A stretch of 10,063 nt of DNA from assembly GCA_023436765.1 (NCBI GenBank), contig JAEZHX010000171.1:1-10063 (forward strand), written 5' to 3'. The notes below the pieces were generated by a model. It saw only the letters and a program-made list of their open reading frames with translations, did not search any database and was not told the origin of the DNA. Position 1 is the first letter of the stretch, and each line of letters starts with the position of its first letter. This DNA comes from Bacillota bacterium. Its GTDB lineage: Bacteria; Bacillota; Clostridia; Lachnospirales; Lachnospiraceae. Of the stretch, positions 1 through 7,011 are shown piece by piece. The position numbers and the translations under genes are program-made.

Positions 1-25
1 GATATTCCCTGATCAATCCCATCGA

Positions 26-1201
26 TCAAAGTGTGACCGGAACATACCAATAACCGAAATCCCCCTGTCTAAGCTCCCTCTTTCGGATGGATTTGAAGCA
101 ATCAAAACCAAACATTCTCGCCATAAACCGTTCTCTATTATGATAAATACCTGGGACTCCAAGAATATAACGATACCCGTTGTGCTCTTTTATCTTTGCC
201 AAAATCAGATGATTGTAACAATAGTAGCCGTGAAGAAGAAAGCTGTTATTGCTGAGTACCCAAGCCTCAGCCGGCAGATATCCGATATCCTTAGGTTCAA
301 TTTTCACGCACAGGGTAATCTCATTGTCTTCAAAAGGATATATTCTGGGATAGCCTTCGAAGATCTTGGATGCAAGAGGACTCTCCGGCTTCTCGGTCTC
401 CTCCTCTCTCTCCATAGGAATACTCTCTTCTCTTTGTTCTTCTCTTTGTTCCGCACTTTGCTCTGCTCTTTGTTCGGTTTGTTGTTCTATGTTCAGCTCT
501 TCTTCCGGATTTTCCTCTGACCTCTCCTCCCTCTGTCCAGGTCTGGTACCATCCACTTGCTCTTCTCTCATGGAATTGCGCATTCTGGCAACAATATCCC
601 ATGGATTAACCGGCTTCCTGCTTTCTTTTGGCTGAAACAGCTCTATCGTTTTCCAACCTCTCGGAAGCTTATACAAAGGAACAGAGGAGTCCACCTCATC
701 CTCTTCCCTCTGAAAAGTCTCCAGGACCTCGGGCATCTCCGGTTTATGCTCGTCTTTTATTTCCTTCTCAGGTAGGGAACTGTTCTTCCCGCTTTTCTTA
801 CTTTTCAGTTTTAAGGCATCTAATACTTCACTGAGTACTACCGGTTTGTCGTCCCATTCCGTAGCATAAAACACACTATCATTTAAAAACAGCAGAACTC
901 CACCCATATCAGATAAGCTGTAACCAGAATCCATTATATTTGTTTCCTTAGCTGTCAATCTGCCGTCCATCGTCTGGGCTTTTAATATTGCTTCGCCGAC
1001 ATAGACCAGCTCCATTTCCCCCTTCTTCCTCTGGATCATATAGATCGGGAAGATGCTGTCCAAGAGCCCCGGAAGCTGCATATGCAGTGTAATCTTACAT
1101 TCTCCGTTCTTAGCTTCTACGCGGGCATAACCTACATTCTTTTTCTTAACACCATTTTCGTATTGATACATATACGAAACCATTCTTTTATAGTCAGCCA
1201 A
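26..1201 (-). CDS. Uncharacterised protein, two conserved ends joined by an acidic repeat linker (DUF6128-like)
   Basis: A 391-residue soluble protein of unknown function, with no signal peptide or membrane segment visible. The N-terminal part (about 1-130) looks beta-rich. Residues 135-275 form a very acidic, low-complexity linker. The C-terminal part (about 278-391) is well ordered and aromatic-rich, with W314, the run NNSFLLHGYY (318-327), YILGVPGIYH (345-354) and MFGFDCF (363-369). From memory this C-terminal pattern is typical of a Lachnospiraceae family annotated DUF6128; I could not check this. The start is TTG: AAGGGAG lies 7 bases upstream, whereas the first in-frame ATG (residue 7) lies too close to use that site well. 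It is the last gene visible downstream of carB but is separated from it by a terminator, so it probably has its own promoter. No function should be inferred. Confidence 0.85.
   Translation of the reverse strand: MADYKRMVSYMYQYENGVKKKNVGYARVEAKNGECKITLHMQLPGLLDSIFPIYMIQRKKGEMELVYVGEAILKAQTMDGRLTAKETNIMDSGYSLSDMGGVLLFLNDSVFYATEWDDKPVVLSEVLDALKLKSKKSGKNSSLPEKEIKDEHKPEMPEVLETFQREEDEVDSSVPLYKLPRGWKTIELFQPKESRKPVNPWDIVARMRNSMREEQVDGTRPGQREERSEENPEEELNIEQQTEQRAEQSAEQREEQREESIPMEREEETEKPESPLASKIFEGYPRIYPFEDNEITLCVKIEPKDIGYLPAEAWVLSNNSFLLHGYYCYNHLILAKIKEHNGYRYILGVPGIYHNRERFMARMFGFDCFKSIRKRELRQGDFGYWYVPVTL
428..487 (-). repeat. 12-bp tandem repeat, five copies, coding for EQxx tetrapeptides
   Basis: Five head-to-tail 12-base units (428-439, 440-451, 452-463, 464-475, 476-487) lie inside the acidic linker of the 26-1201 gene. 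Read in the coding direction they encode EQQT, EQRA, EQSA, EQRE, EQRE (residues 239-258). The two left-most units are identical (TTCTCTTTGTTC on the plus strand), which suggests recent unit duplication. Because the unit is a multiple of three, gain or loss of copies keeps the reading frame. Confidence 0.9.
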
Positions 1202-1208
1202 ACTATCA

Positions 1209-1215
1209 CTCCCTT
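1209..1215 (-). promoter_or_regulatory. Ribosome binding site that selects a TTG start
   Basis: AAGGGAG on the minus strand, 7 bases before the TTG at 1199-1201. It fits the TTG better than the downstream ATG at codon 7. I found no convincing promoter in 1202-1304: ATGACA and several AT-rich blocks are present but not at usual spacing. Confidence 0.6.
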
Positions 1216-1301
1216 ACTGTTCTGATCATGTACTGATGATTCTATTCAATATATTCGAATACGATTGTCATTATGCTAAGCAGTGGCCGAATAAAGCACA
1301 T

Positions 1302-1339
1302 AAAAGAGGACCGGCCCCCCTGAAGGGTTCCGATCCTCT
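1302..1339 (-). terminator. carB: Intrinsic terminator after carB
   Basis: On the minus strand AGAGGATCGG/AA/CCC, loop TTCA, then GGG/GGG/CCGGTCCTCT form a stem of 13 pairs with a small internal loop, followed by TTTT (1302-1305). The stem is GC-rich and starts about 60 bases beyond the carB stop codon. The U-run is short, so some read-through into the 26-1201 gene is possible. Confidence 0.75.
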
Positions 1340-1398
1340 GAATAGTAGTTAGGTTCGACTATCACTCATGTTTCTGCACTGAGCGCACTGATCATTCA

Positions 1399-4300
1399 TT
1401 ATACAATATCCTTATGGAATTCCTGAAGGGATTTTACTCCAACTGCACTGTTATTCTTAATCTCGCGGATACCTGCAATGGTTGCCTTCGCTGCTGCCAT
1501 GGTAGTCACATAACATACCTTTGCTTTGATTGCTGCTTTTCGGATATAGCTGTCATCGCTTACGCTCTTCTTATCGATCGGTGTGTTCACAATGATATCG
1601 ATCTGACCGTTAGCTACAGCATCAAGTATATTCGGTCTTCCCTGATACAGTTTGAAGATCTTCTCGGCAGGAATACCGTTCTTTACAATCAGTTCATAGG
1701 TAGCACCGGTAGCCAGTATCTTGAAGCCGCATTCCGCAAAGCCCTTCGCCACCTCCGCTACCTCTGACTTATCCCTGTCGTTGACTGAGATCAGGACGGT
1801 TCCGGACATAGGCAGTTTGGTCTTTGTAGCCTCCTGCGCCTTATAGAAAGCCTCTCCAAAGCTAGCTGCCAAACCCAGAACCTCACCGGTGGAGCGCATC
1901 TCTGGTCCAAGTACCGGATCCACTTCAGGGAACATGTTGAACGGGAAAACCGCTTCCTTCACGCCGTAGTGAGTAACTTTACTCTCCTTGAGGGAGGGAA
2001 CCGGAGAGGGAGTATTGGTCAGCTTGGAGGTGATGATCTGGGTGGCCAGCTTCACCATCTGAATATTGCAGACCTTGGATACCAACGGTACGGTACGGGA
2101 TGCCCTGGGATTAGCCTCCAGTACATAAACAACACCGTCCTCAATGGCATATTGCATATTCATTAGACCGCATACCTTCATTTCCTTCGCAATCTTCATC
2201 GTATAATCCTTGATGGTTGCCAGGTTCTTCTCCGTAATGTTTAGGGAAGGGATAACACAGGCCGAGTCACCGGAATGGATTCCTGCCAGCTCTATATGCT
2301 CCATCACTGCCGGAACAAAGGCATTGGTACCGTCACTGATGGCATCTGCTTCACACTCCAGAGCATTATGGAGGAAACGATCTATCAGGATTGGACGGTC
2401 CGGAGTTACTCCCACTGCAGCATTCATGTAGATCTCCATGCTTTCATCATCATGGACAATCTCCATGCCACGGCCGCCGAGAACGTAGGACGGACGAACC
2501 ATAACAGGGTAACCAATTTTATTAGCGATTGCAAGAGCATCCTCCACATTTACTGCCATACCTGCTTCGGGCATGGGAATGTCCAGCTTATTCATGATTT
2601 CACGGAAACGATCCCTATCCTCTGCCAGGTCGATGGTCTCCGGTGTTGTTCCAAGGATGTTAACGCCGTTCGCTTTAAGCTCTGCTGCAAGATTCAGAGG
2701 TGTCTGCCCTCCGAACTGTGCGATTACACCGAGGGGCTTCTCCTTCTCATAGATGCTTAATACATCCTCAGCCGTCAGAGGCTCAAAATATAACTTATCC
2801 GAGGTATCATAATCCGTGGAAACCGTCTCTGGATTACAGTTTACGATGATCGTCTCAAAACCCTGCTCCTTTAAGGCGAAGGCTGCATGTACGCAGCAGT
2901 AATCGAACTCAATGCCCTGCCCGATTCGGTTCGGGCCACCGCCAAGAATCATGACCTTCGGCTTATCAGAGCTCGGGGACTGGTCCTCCTTCAGATGATA
3001 CGTGGAATAATAGTATTTCGCATCCTCTGTTCCGCTTACATGTACCCCCTCCCAGGCTTCCCTGATACCGGCTCCGTATCTTGCTTCACGGACCAGCTTC
3101 TCGGGCACATGAAGAATCTGGCTAAGATATTTATCCGCAAAACCATTTAGCTTCGCATGCTTCAGAACCTCCGTGGGGGGAACACTTCCCTTATACTTCT
3201 TTAGAGCTTCTTCTTCCTCCACAAGCTCCTTCATCTGTTCGATAAAATAGTGCTTGATTTTAGTTAACCCATGCAGCTCTTCCACCGTAGCACCCTTTCT
3301 CAGGGCTTCGTACATGATAAACTGACGCTCACTGGTGGGGATATGGAGTTTATTTAAAAGCTCTTCCTTCGTAAGAGAACCGAAATTCTTAGCATTTCCA
3401 AGGCCATAACGTCCGGTCTCAAGGCTTCGGATTGCCTTCTGGAAGGCCTCCTTATAGGTCTTACCGATACTCATAACCTCACCCACGGCACGCATCTGGG
3501 TACCGAGCTTATCCTCTGCCCCTTTGAACTTTTCAAAGGCCCATCGTGCAAACTTGATTACCACGTAATCGCCGTCCGGAACATACTGATCCAAGGTTCC
3601 GTATTTACCGCAGGGAATATCACTTAAATTCAAGCCTGAAGCTAACATCGAGGATACCAATGCAATCGGGAAGCCGGTAGCCTTTGATGCGAGCGCGGAG
3701 GAACGGGAGGTTCTGGGATTAATCTCAATCACTACGATACGTCCTGACTTAGGATCATGGGCAAACTGTACGTTCGTTCCGCCGATGACCTGAATCGCAT
3801 CCACGATCTTATAAGCCTGTCTCTGGAGCTCCAGCTGTACTTCCTTCGAAATGGTCAGCATGGGGGCAGAACAGAAGGAGTCTCCCGTATGGACACCCAT
3901 CGGGTCGATATTCTCGATGAAGCAGACCGTGATCATCTTACCGGTTGCATCCCTAACTACCTCCAATTCGAGCTCTTCCCAGCCGAGGACGGATTCCTCC
4001 ACCAGCACCTGGCCAACCAGGCTGGCATGCAGTCCTCTGTCTACGATTACCTTCAGCTCGTCTACATTGTAAACTAATCCGCCACCGGTTCCACCCATCG
4101 TATAGGCCGGACGGATAACAACCGGATATCCCAAATCCTCTGCTATCGCCAACGCTTCTTCCACTGTATAGGCAACTTCACTCCTTGCCATCTCAATCCC
4201 TAAGGAGTCCATTGCTTTCTTAAACTCTACTCGGTCCTCACCACGTTCAATCGCATCCACCTGGACACCGATGACCTTGACATTGTATTGCTCCAGTACA

Positions 4301-4617
4301 CCGGCATTTGCTAATTCTGCACAAAGATTTAGACCTGACTGTCCACCCAGGTTAGGGAGCAGAGCATCGGGTCTTTCTTTTTCAATGATTTGTGTGAGTC
4401 TTTCTACATTAAGAGGTTCAATATAGGTTACATCTGCCGTAGTGGTATCCGTCATAATCGTAGCGGGATTCGAATTAACAAGGACGATTTTATACCCCAG
4501 CTTTCTTAAAGCCTTGCAGGCCTGTGTACCGGAATAGTCGAATTCACATGCCTGGCCGATTACAATCGGACCCGATCCAATAATTAGTACCTTGTGAATG
4601 TCATCTCTCTTCTTCAT
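1399..4617 (-). CDS. carB: Carbamoyl-phosphate synthetase large (ammonia-using) subunit
   Basis: Makes carbamoyl phosphate from bicarbonate, 2 ATP and ammonia passed from the small subunit CarA; feeds pyrimidine and arginine synthesis in the cytoplasm. At 1072 residues it matches the usual full length (E. coli 1073). Two homologous halves are clear: the first opens with GSGPIVIGQACEFDYSG (14-30) and holds R129, R169 and the metal-site run EINPR (298-302); the second opens with GGGPNRIGQGIEFDY (559-573) and holds VLEANPR (832-838). The C-terminal MGS-like allosteric domain (about 938-1072) keeps K950, T970, T973, K989 and N1011, matching by a constant offset of 4 the E. coli residues that bind UMP/IMP, so nucleotide control is plausible. 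ATG start with AGGAGGT 5 bases upstream. carA is not adjacent: rsmA lies upstream and an unrelated gene downstream. The long leader suggests RNA-level control. Confidence 0.97.
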   Translation of the reverse strand: MKKRDDIHKVLIIGSGPIVIGQACEFDYSGTQACKALRKLGYKIVLVNSNPATIMTDTTTADVTYIEPLNVERLTQIIEKERPDALLPNLGGQSGLNLCAELANAGVLEQYNVKVIGVQVDAIERGEDRVEFKKAMDSLGIEMARSEVAYTVEEALAIAEDLGYPVVIRPAYTMGGTGGGLVYNVDELKVIVDRGLHASLVGQVLVEESVLGWEELELEVVRDATGKMITVCFIENIDPMGVHTGDSFCSAPMLTISKEVQLELQRQAYKIVDAIQVIGGTNVQFAHDPKSGRIVVIEINPRTSRSSALASKATGFPIALVSSMLASGLNLSDIPCGKYGTLDQYVPDGDYVVIKFARWAFEKFKGAEDKLGTQMRAVGEVMSIGKTYKEAFQKAIRSLETGRYGLGNAKNFGSLTKEELLNKLHIPTSERQFIMYEALRKGATVEELHGLTKIKHYFIEQMKELVEEEEALKKYKGSVPPTEVLKHAKLNGFADKYLSQILHVPEKLVREARYGAGIREAWEGVHVSGTEDAKYYYSTYHLKEDQSPSSDKPKVMILGGGPNRIGQGIEFDYCCVHAAFALKEQGFETIIVNCNPETVSTDYDTSDKLYFEPLTAEDVLSIYEKEKPLGVIAQFGGQTPLNLAAELKANGVNILGTTPETIDLAEDRDRFREIMNKLDIPMPEAGMAVNVEDALAIANKIGYPVMVRPSYVLGGRGMEIVHDDESMEIYMNAAVGVTPDRPILIDRFLHNALECEADAISDGTNAFVPAVMEHIELAGIHSGDSACVIPSLNITEKNLATIKDYTMKIAKEMKVCGLMNMQYAIEDGVVYVLEANPRASRTVPLVSKVCNIQMVKLATQIITSKLTNTPSPVPSLKESKVTHYGVKEAVFPFNMFPEVDPVLGPEMRSTGEVLGLAASFGEAFYKAQEATKTKLPMSGTVLISVNDRDKSEVAEVAKGFAECGFKILATGATYELIVKNGIPAEKIFKLYQGRPNILDAVANGQIDIIVNTPIDKKSVSDDSYIRKAAIKAKVCYVTTMAAAKATIAGIREIKNNSAVGVKSLQEFHKDIV

Positions 4618-4640
4618 AGTTACCTCCTAATATTTGATAA

Positions 4641-4729
4641 AATCTGTAGCTGGTACTTACGGAGGCATAGCTCCCTAAGCATCCTGTCACAGATTACCCT
4701 TAGGAGAGCTTAAACCCCATCGTTTAAGC
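4641..4729 (-). promoter_or_regulatory. carB: Mutually exclusive hairpins in the carB leader
   Basis: On the minus strand, segment 1 CTCCTAAG (4699-4706) can pair with segment 2 CTTAGGGAG (4671-4679; one bulged G). Segment 2 can instead pair with segment 3 CTCCGTAAG (4656-4664; 8 of 9 pairs, 6-base loop). The second hairpin is nested inside an outer stem AATCTGT (4689-4695) / ACAGATT (4641-4647), and AATCTGT sits in the loop of the first pairing, so the two folds exclude each other. Just upstream a perfect hairpin GCTTAAAC/GTTTAAGC (4708-4729, 6-base loop) may anchor the element. The outer stem ends 13 bases before the AGGAGGT of carB. The pairings are read directly; the switching role is inferred. 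Confidence 0.5.
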
Positions 4730-4770
4730 AAATTATTATCCTTAGAAACCGGCTTTTATCTCTTCTTCCT

Positions 4771-4813
4771 AAAAAAGGGCAAAAAAAATTTGCAATTTCT
4801 TTCTTTTTCTGCC
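4771..4813 (-). terminator. carB: Possible attenuator hairpin in the carB leader
   Basis: On the minus strand GGCAGAAAAA (4804-4813) can pair with TTTTTTTTGCC (4778-4788), and TTTTTT (4771-4776) follows shortly after. The stem is mostly A-U and the loop is long, so as a terminator it is weak. It lies between the promoter and carB, where early termination would make sense. Confidence 0.3.
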
Positions 4814-4949
4814 TTTTATCTTATTTAGAAGAATTCCGCTTAGGTTCTTTTGAATATGATAATCGATTGCTCATCATTAAGCAAGCAATATCTTTCAATT
4901 ACCAAAAATTATTTTTAATAAATTAGATTAGCACTGCTTCTATAGTATT

Positions 4950-4978
4950 ATCATACAATATAATTTATATTTATGCAA
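4950..4978 (-). promoter_or_regulatory. carB: Sigma-A-type promoter for carB
   Basis: Minus strand: TTGCAT (4973-4978), 17-base spacer (4956-4972), TATGAT (4950-4955), in a very AT-rich context. Predicted start near 4943, leaving a leader of about 325 bases before the carB ATG. The best-formed promoter in this gap, and oriented toward carB. Confidence 0.65.
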
Positions 4979-5033
4979 CTGTTTTTTTGTATTTATTTTG
5001 AAAACCCCATTAATACGTCGTTTCATTAGCCCT

Positions 5034-5066
5034 AGCCATGGTTAATTATTCATATTAACCACGGCT
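5034..5066 (-). terminator. rsmA: 13-bp hairpin after rsmA, without a U-run
   Basis: AGCCATGGTTAAT (5034-5046) and ATTAACCACGGCT (5054-5066) form a 13-bp stem around a 7-base loop, beginning 13 bases past the rsmA stop. In minus-strand RNA the single imperfect pair is a G-U wobble; in plus-strand RNA it would be an A-C mismatch. That favours a role in the rsmA transcript. No U-run follows on either strand, so it may be a transcript 3' end stabiliser or a non-canonical terminator. Confidence 0.5.
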
Positions 5067-5079
5067 CCTTGCATAAAAA

Positions 5080-5946
5080 TTAATCCAAATCACTCAATCG
5101 ATTCGCTAGTCCAGCAAATTGGTCAAGCGTCAGGGCCTCTCCACGGACATTCTCACTGAGGCCCTCTGCCTTAAGAGCGGTTATGATCTGCTCCTTCGTA
5201 AAGGATAGTCCAGTGAAGTTGTTTAGCCCGTTGACCAGAGTTTTTCTTCTCTGGTTGAAGGAGGCTCGGATGAGCTTAAATAGCAATTCCTCCTCCGTCA
5301 CTTCCACCATAGGCTTCTCATGAAGCTTCAGGCGAATGACCGCCGAACCGACATTCGGTCGAGGCATGAAACAGTTCGGTGGCACATTAGCAGCGATATA
5401 AGGCTCCGCATAATATTGAACCGCCAGGGACAGCGCTCCGTAATCCTTAGAGCCCGGCTTCGCCTGCATCCGGTCTGCAACCTCCTTTTGTACCATGACT
5501 GTGATACTGGATAACGGCACATGCTTCTCAAACAGCTCCATAATGATCGGTGTTGTGATATAGTAAGGCAGGTTTGCCACTATTTTGATTGGTCTGCCGC
5601 CATTCCTCTCCTTCACCAGGGAATTCAAATCCACCTTCAGGATATCCTCATTCAGCACGGTTATGTTATCGTAAGCAGACAGAGTATCCTTAAGAACAGG
5701 AATTAACTGCCGGTCAATCTCCACCGCTATGACCTCTCTGGCGTTTTCACAGAGGTATTGGGTCAGCGTACCGATACCGGGTCCGATCTCCAGCACCAGA
5801 TCCTGATCTGTGATCTCTGCTGCACGGATGATCTTGTCCAGAACATGGCTATCGATTAAGAAGTTCTGCCCGAATTTCTTCTGAAAAACCAATTTATACT
5901 TATTCAGTACTTCTATTGTATTCTTGGGATTGCCAAGGTTGGCCAT
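5080..5946 (-). CDS. rsmA: 16S rRNA (adenine1518-N6/adenine1519-N6)-dimethyltransferase
   Basis: RsmA (KsgA) transfers four methyl groups from S-adenosylmethionine to the two adjacent adenines in the 3' terminal helix of 16S rRNA, a late step of 30S assembly; loss typically gives kasugamycin resistance. 288 residues, standard length. Visible motifs: QKKFGQNFL (22-30) at the N-terminus, SAM motif I EIGPGIGTL (53-61), the acidic E76-I-D78 of motif II, NEDIL (99-103), catalytic NLPYY (125-129), and FMPRPNVGSAV (193-203) and FNQRRKTL (230-237) toward the C-terminus. ATG start; GGGAGG sits 6 bases upstream, inside the end of tatD. Only 3 bases separate it from the tatD stop, so the two are co-transcribed, a common arrangement in Firmicutes. 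A hairpin follows the stop codon. Confidence 0.97.
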   Translation of the reverse strand: MANLGNPKNTIEVLNKYKLVFQKKFGQNFLIDSHVLDKIIRAAEITDQDLVLEIGPGIGTLTQYLCENAREVIAVEIDRQLIPVLKDTLSAYDNITVLNEDILKVDLNSLVKERNGGRPIKIVANLPYYITTPIIMELFEKHVPLSSITVMVQKEVADRMQAKPGSKDYGALSLAVQYYAEPYIAANVPPNCFMPRPNVGSAVIRLKLHEKPMVEVTEEELLFKLIRASFNQRRKTLVNGLNNFTGLSFTKEQIITALKAEGLSENVRGEALTLDQFAGLANRLSDLD

Positions 5947-5949
5947 CTT

Positions 5950-6720
5950 CTACCTCCCTGCGAAATATAGTTTCTTAGCGTTCTCGTTCGTAATACGGAT
6001 TACTTCCGAGGTCTCCAGGCTCTTTAGCTTAGCAATCTCCGCCGCCACATGCATCAGATACAGGGAATTATTCCTCTCCCCCCGATGCGGGACAGGGGCC
6101 AGATAGGGGCAATCCGTCTCTAATACCAGCTGCTCAATCGGAGCGTAGGCTACGACCTCCTTAAGTTTCTTGCCGTTTGTAAAGGTTACAACCCCTCCGA
6201 TGCCAAGATAATACCCCTTATTTAAGTACTGTCTGGCCTGCTCCACTCCATACCCAAAGCAATGTATGATGCCTCCCAGCTCCTCCGCCTTCGCCTCCTT
6301 CATCATTTGAAAGGTATCGTTGGCGGCATCCCTGCTGTGAATCACCAGTGGAAGCGCAAGCTCCCTAGCAAGCTCCAGCTGTCTGGCGAACCATTTTTTC
6401 TGAGTTTCACGGTCCGGCGTATCCCAGTAATAATCGAGTCCAATCTCTCCAACCGCTACAACCTTGGGATTCTTCGCCTTCTCCTTAATATCAGAGAGTA
6501 ACTCTTCACTTAAGTACATGGAATCCCCGGGATGGATCCCGACGGTTCCATAGATATATGGGTAAAGCTCTGTAAGCTTCAATACCTTGTCTATGGAATT
6601 TACCGATGAACTGACATCCACCACATACTCGATCCCCTGCTTTGGCAGGGACGTCAGGAGCTCCTGACGGTCGGTATCAAAGGCTTCATCCTCATAATGT
6701 GCATGTGTTTCAAATATCAT
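5950..6720 (-). CDS. tatD: TatD-family metal-dependent hydrolase / deoxyribonuclease
   Basis: A 256-residue TIM-barrel metal-dependent hydrolase of the TatD family; characterised members are 3'-5' exonucleases on DNA or RNA, but the substrate here is not shown by the sequence. Metal-ligand pattern complete: H6 and H8 in THAH (5-8), E92 in GEIGLDYYW (91-99), H128 in VIHSRDA (126-132), H153 in IIHCFG (151-156), D203 in ETDCPYLAP (201-209), followed by PHRG (211-214). ATG start preceded by GAGGAAG at suitable spacing, and by a TTGTCT-17-TATAAT promoter about 30 bases upstream. First gene of the tatD-rsmA unit. The paralogue cannot be named more finely (tatD versus ycfH/yabD type); by context next to rsmA it corresponds to the yabD type of Bacillus. 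Confidence 0.93.
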   Translation of the reverse strand: MIFETHAHYEDEAFDTDRQELLTSLPKQGIEYVVDVSSSVNSIDKVLKLTELYPYIYGTVGIHPGDSMYLSEELLSDIKEKAKNPKVVAVGEIGLDYYWDTPDRETQKKWFARQLELARELALPLVIHSRDAANDTFQMMKEAKAEELGGIIHCFGYGVEQARQYLNKGYYLGIGGVVTFTNGKKLKEVVAYAPIEQLVLETDCPYLAPVPHRGERNNSLYLMHVAAEIAKLKSLETSEVIRITNENAKKLYFAGR

Positions 6721-6751
6721 TTATCTTCCTCTTTTTCTATAGGGTAGTCCT

Positions 6752-6780
6752 ATTATACAACACACTCTTCCCGCAGACAA
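6752..6780 (-). promoter_or_regulatory. tatD: Sigma-A promoter for tatD-rsmA
   Basis: Minus strand: TTGTCT (6775-6780), 17-base spacer, perfect TATAAT (6752-6757). Start expected near 6745, giving a 5' leader of about 25 bases that contains the tatD ribosome site. The -35 box lies next to, or inside the outermost arm of, the folded element at 6788-6945. Confidence 0.75.
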
Positions 6781-6787
6781 CACCCAA

Positions 6788-6945
6788 CTGTTCTCTCAGT
6801 AATGCATCTAAGCGGAAGCGTCTCATCCATGGGAACATTTCCTCCCTGGTCCAGCAGGTAACCTGGGAGGCTGAGTAGTAACTCTGGTATGGAATGAGAG
6901 TGCCGCAAAGGGAAGAACTTTGTGGCACTCTCACTGAGGGATCTG
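6788..6945 (+). ncRNA. Candidate structured RNA, class not recognised
   Basis: Inverted repeats nest into one architecture. Closing stem: CTGTTCTCTCAGT (6788-6800) with ACTGAGGGATCTG (6933-6945), nine contiguous pairs plus more. Second stem: TCATCCAT (6823-6830) with ATGGAATGA (6889-6897, one bulge). Inside it: hairpin CCTCCCTGGT/ACCTGGGAGG (6841-6870, one T-T mismatch, 10-base loop) and a short hairpin GAGT/ACTC (6873-6884). Then a 16-bp hairpin (6895-6933, 7-base loop GGAAGAA) abuts the closing stem. An outermost CAGACA (6774-6779) / TGTCTG (6944-6949) pairing is an alternative. The two imperfect pairs are G-U in plus-strand RNA (6905/6923 and 6794/6939) and A-C in minus-strand RNA, so plus is favoured; orientation stays uncertain because I see no clear plus promoter or U-run terminator. 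It could be a trans-acting RNA, a 3' UTR element of the 7012-7158 gene, or a mobile-element remnant. Confidence 0.45.
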
Positions 6946-7011
6946 TCTGATAAGCGAGATTTATTTACCAAACCATATTTTTAAGGTGCCGGGATGTTGT
7001 ACTCCTTCGGC

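Larger units (their letters stand above)
4618..4943 (-). other. carB: Long 5' leader of carB (gene-free, about 325 bases)
   Basis: The 462 bases between carB and rsmA (4618-5079) hold no credible gene. From the predicted start near 4943 the leader contains, in order: a possible 18-codon reading frame with weak translation signals (4821-4877), a possible attenuator hairpin with a U-run (4771-4813), a perfect 8-bp hairpin (4708-4729), and mutually exclusive stems (4641-4706), ending in the strong carB ribosome site. I looked for a PyrR binding-loop consensus and for the T-box AGGGTGG motif and found neither. Inference: RNA-based control of carB by an unidentified signal. Confidence 0.5.

Noticed and set aside
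140..635. Plus-strand open frames opposite the 26-1201 gene
   Set aside because: They arise from the low-complexity repeat and codon bias of the real minus-strand gene; Ser/Leu/Cys-rich translations have no family character or ribosome site.
2275..2760. 161-codon plus-strand frame inside carB
   Set aside because: Antisense shadow of a highly conserved gene; no ribosome site and no protein-like motif.
4618..4943. T-box, PyrR or c-di-GMP riboswitch in the carB leader
   Set aside because: I looked for the T-box AGGGTGG core, the PyrR binding-loop consensus and the conserved c-di-GMP-I core and found no convincing match.
6803..6820. Plus-strand resemblance of GCATCTAAGCGGAAGC to a stretch near the 3' end of 23S rRNA
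   Set aside because: The match covers fewer than 20 bases and does not extend to either side; the surrounding stems differ from 23S helices. Probably chance.
6753..6971. 72-codon minus frame with a TTG start, and an overlapping 65-codon frame (6737-6934)
   Set aside because: No ribosome site, runs through the hairpins and the tatD promoter, and gives no recognisable protein. It looks like a by-product of the structured element.
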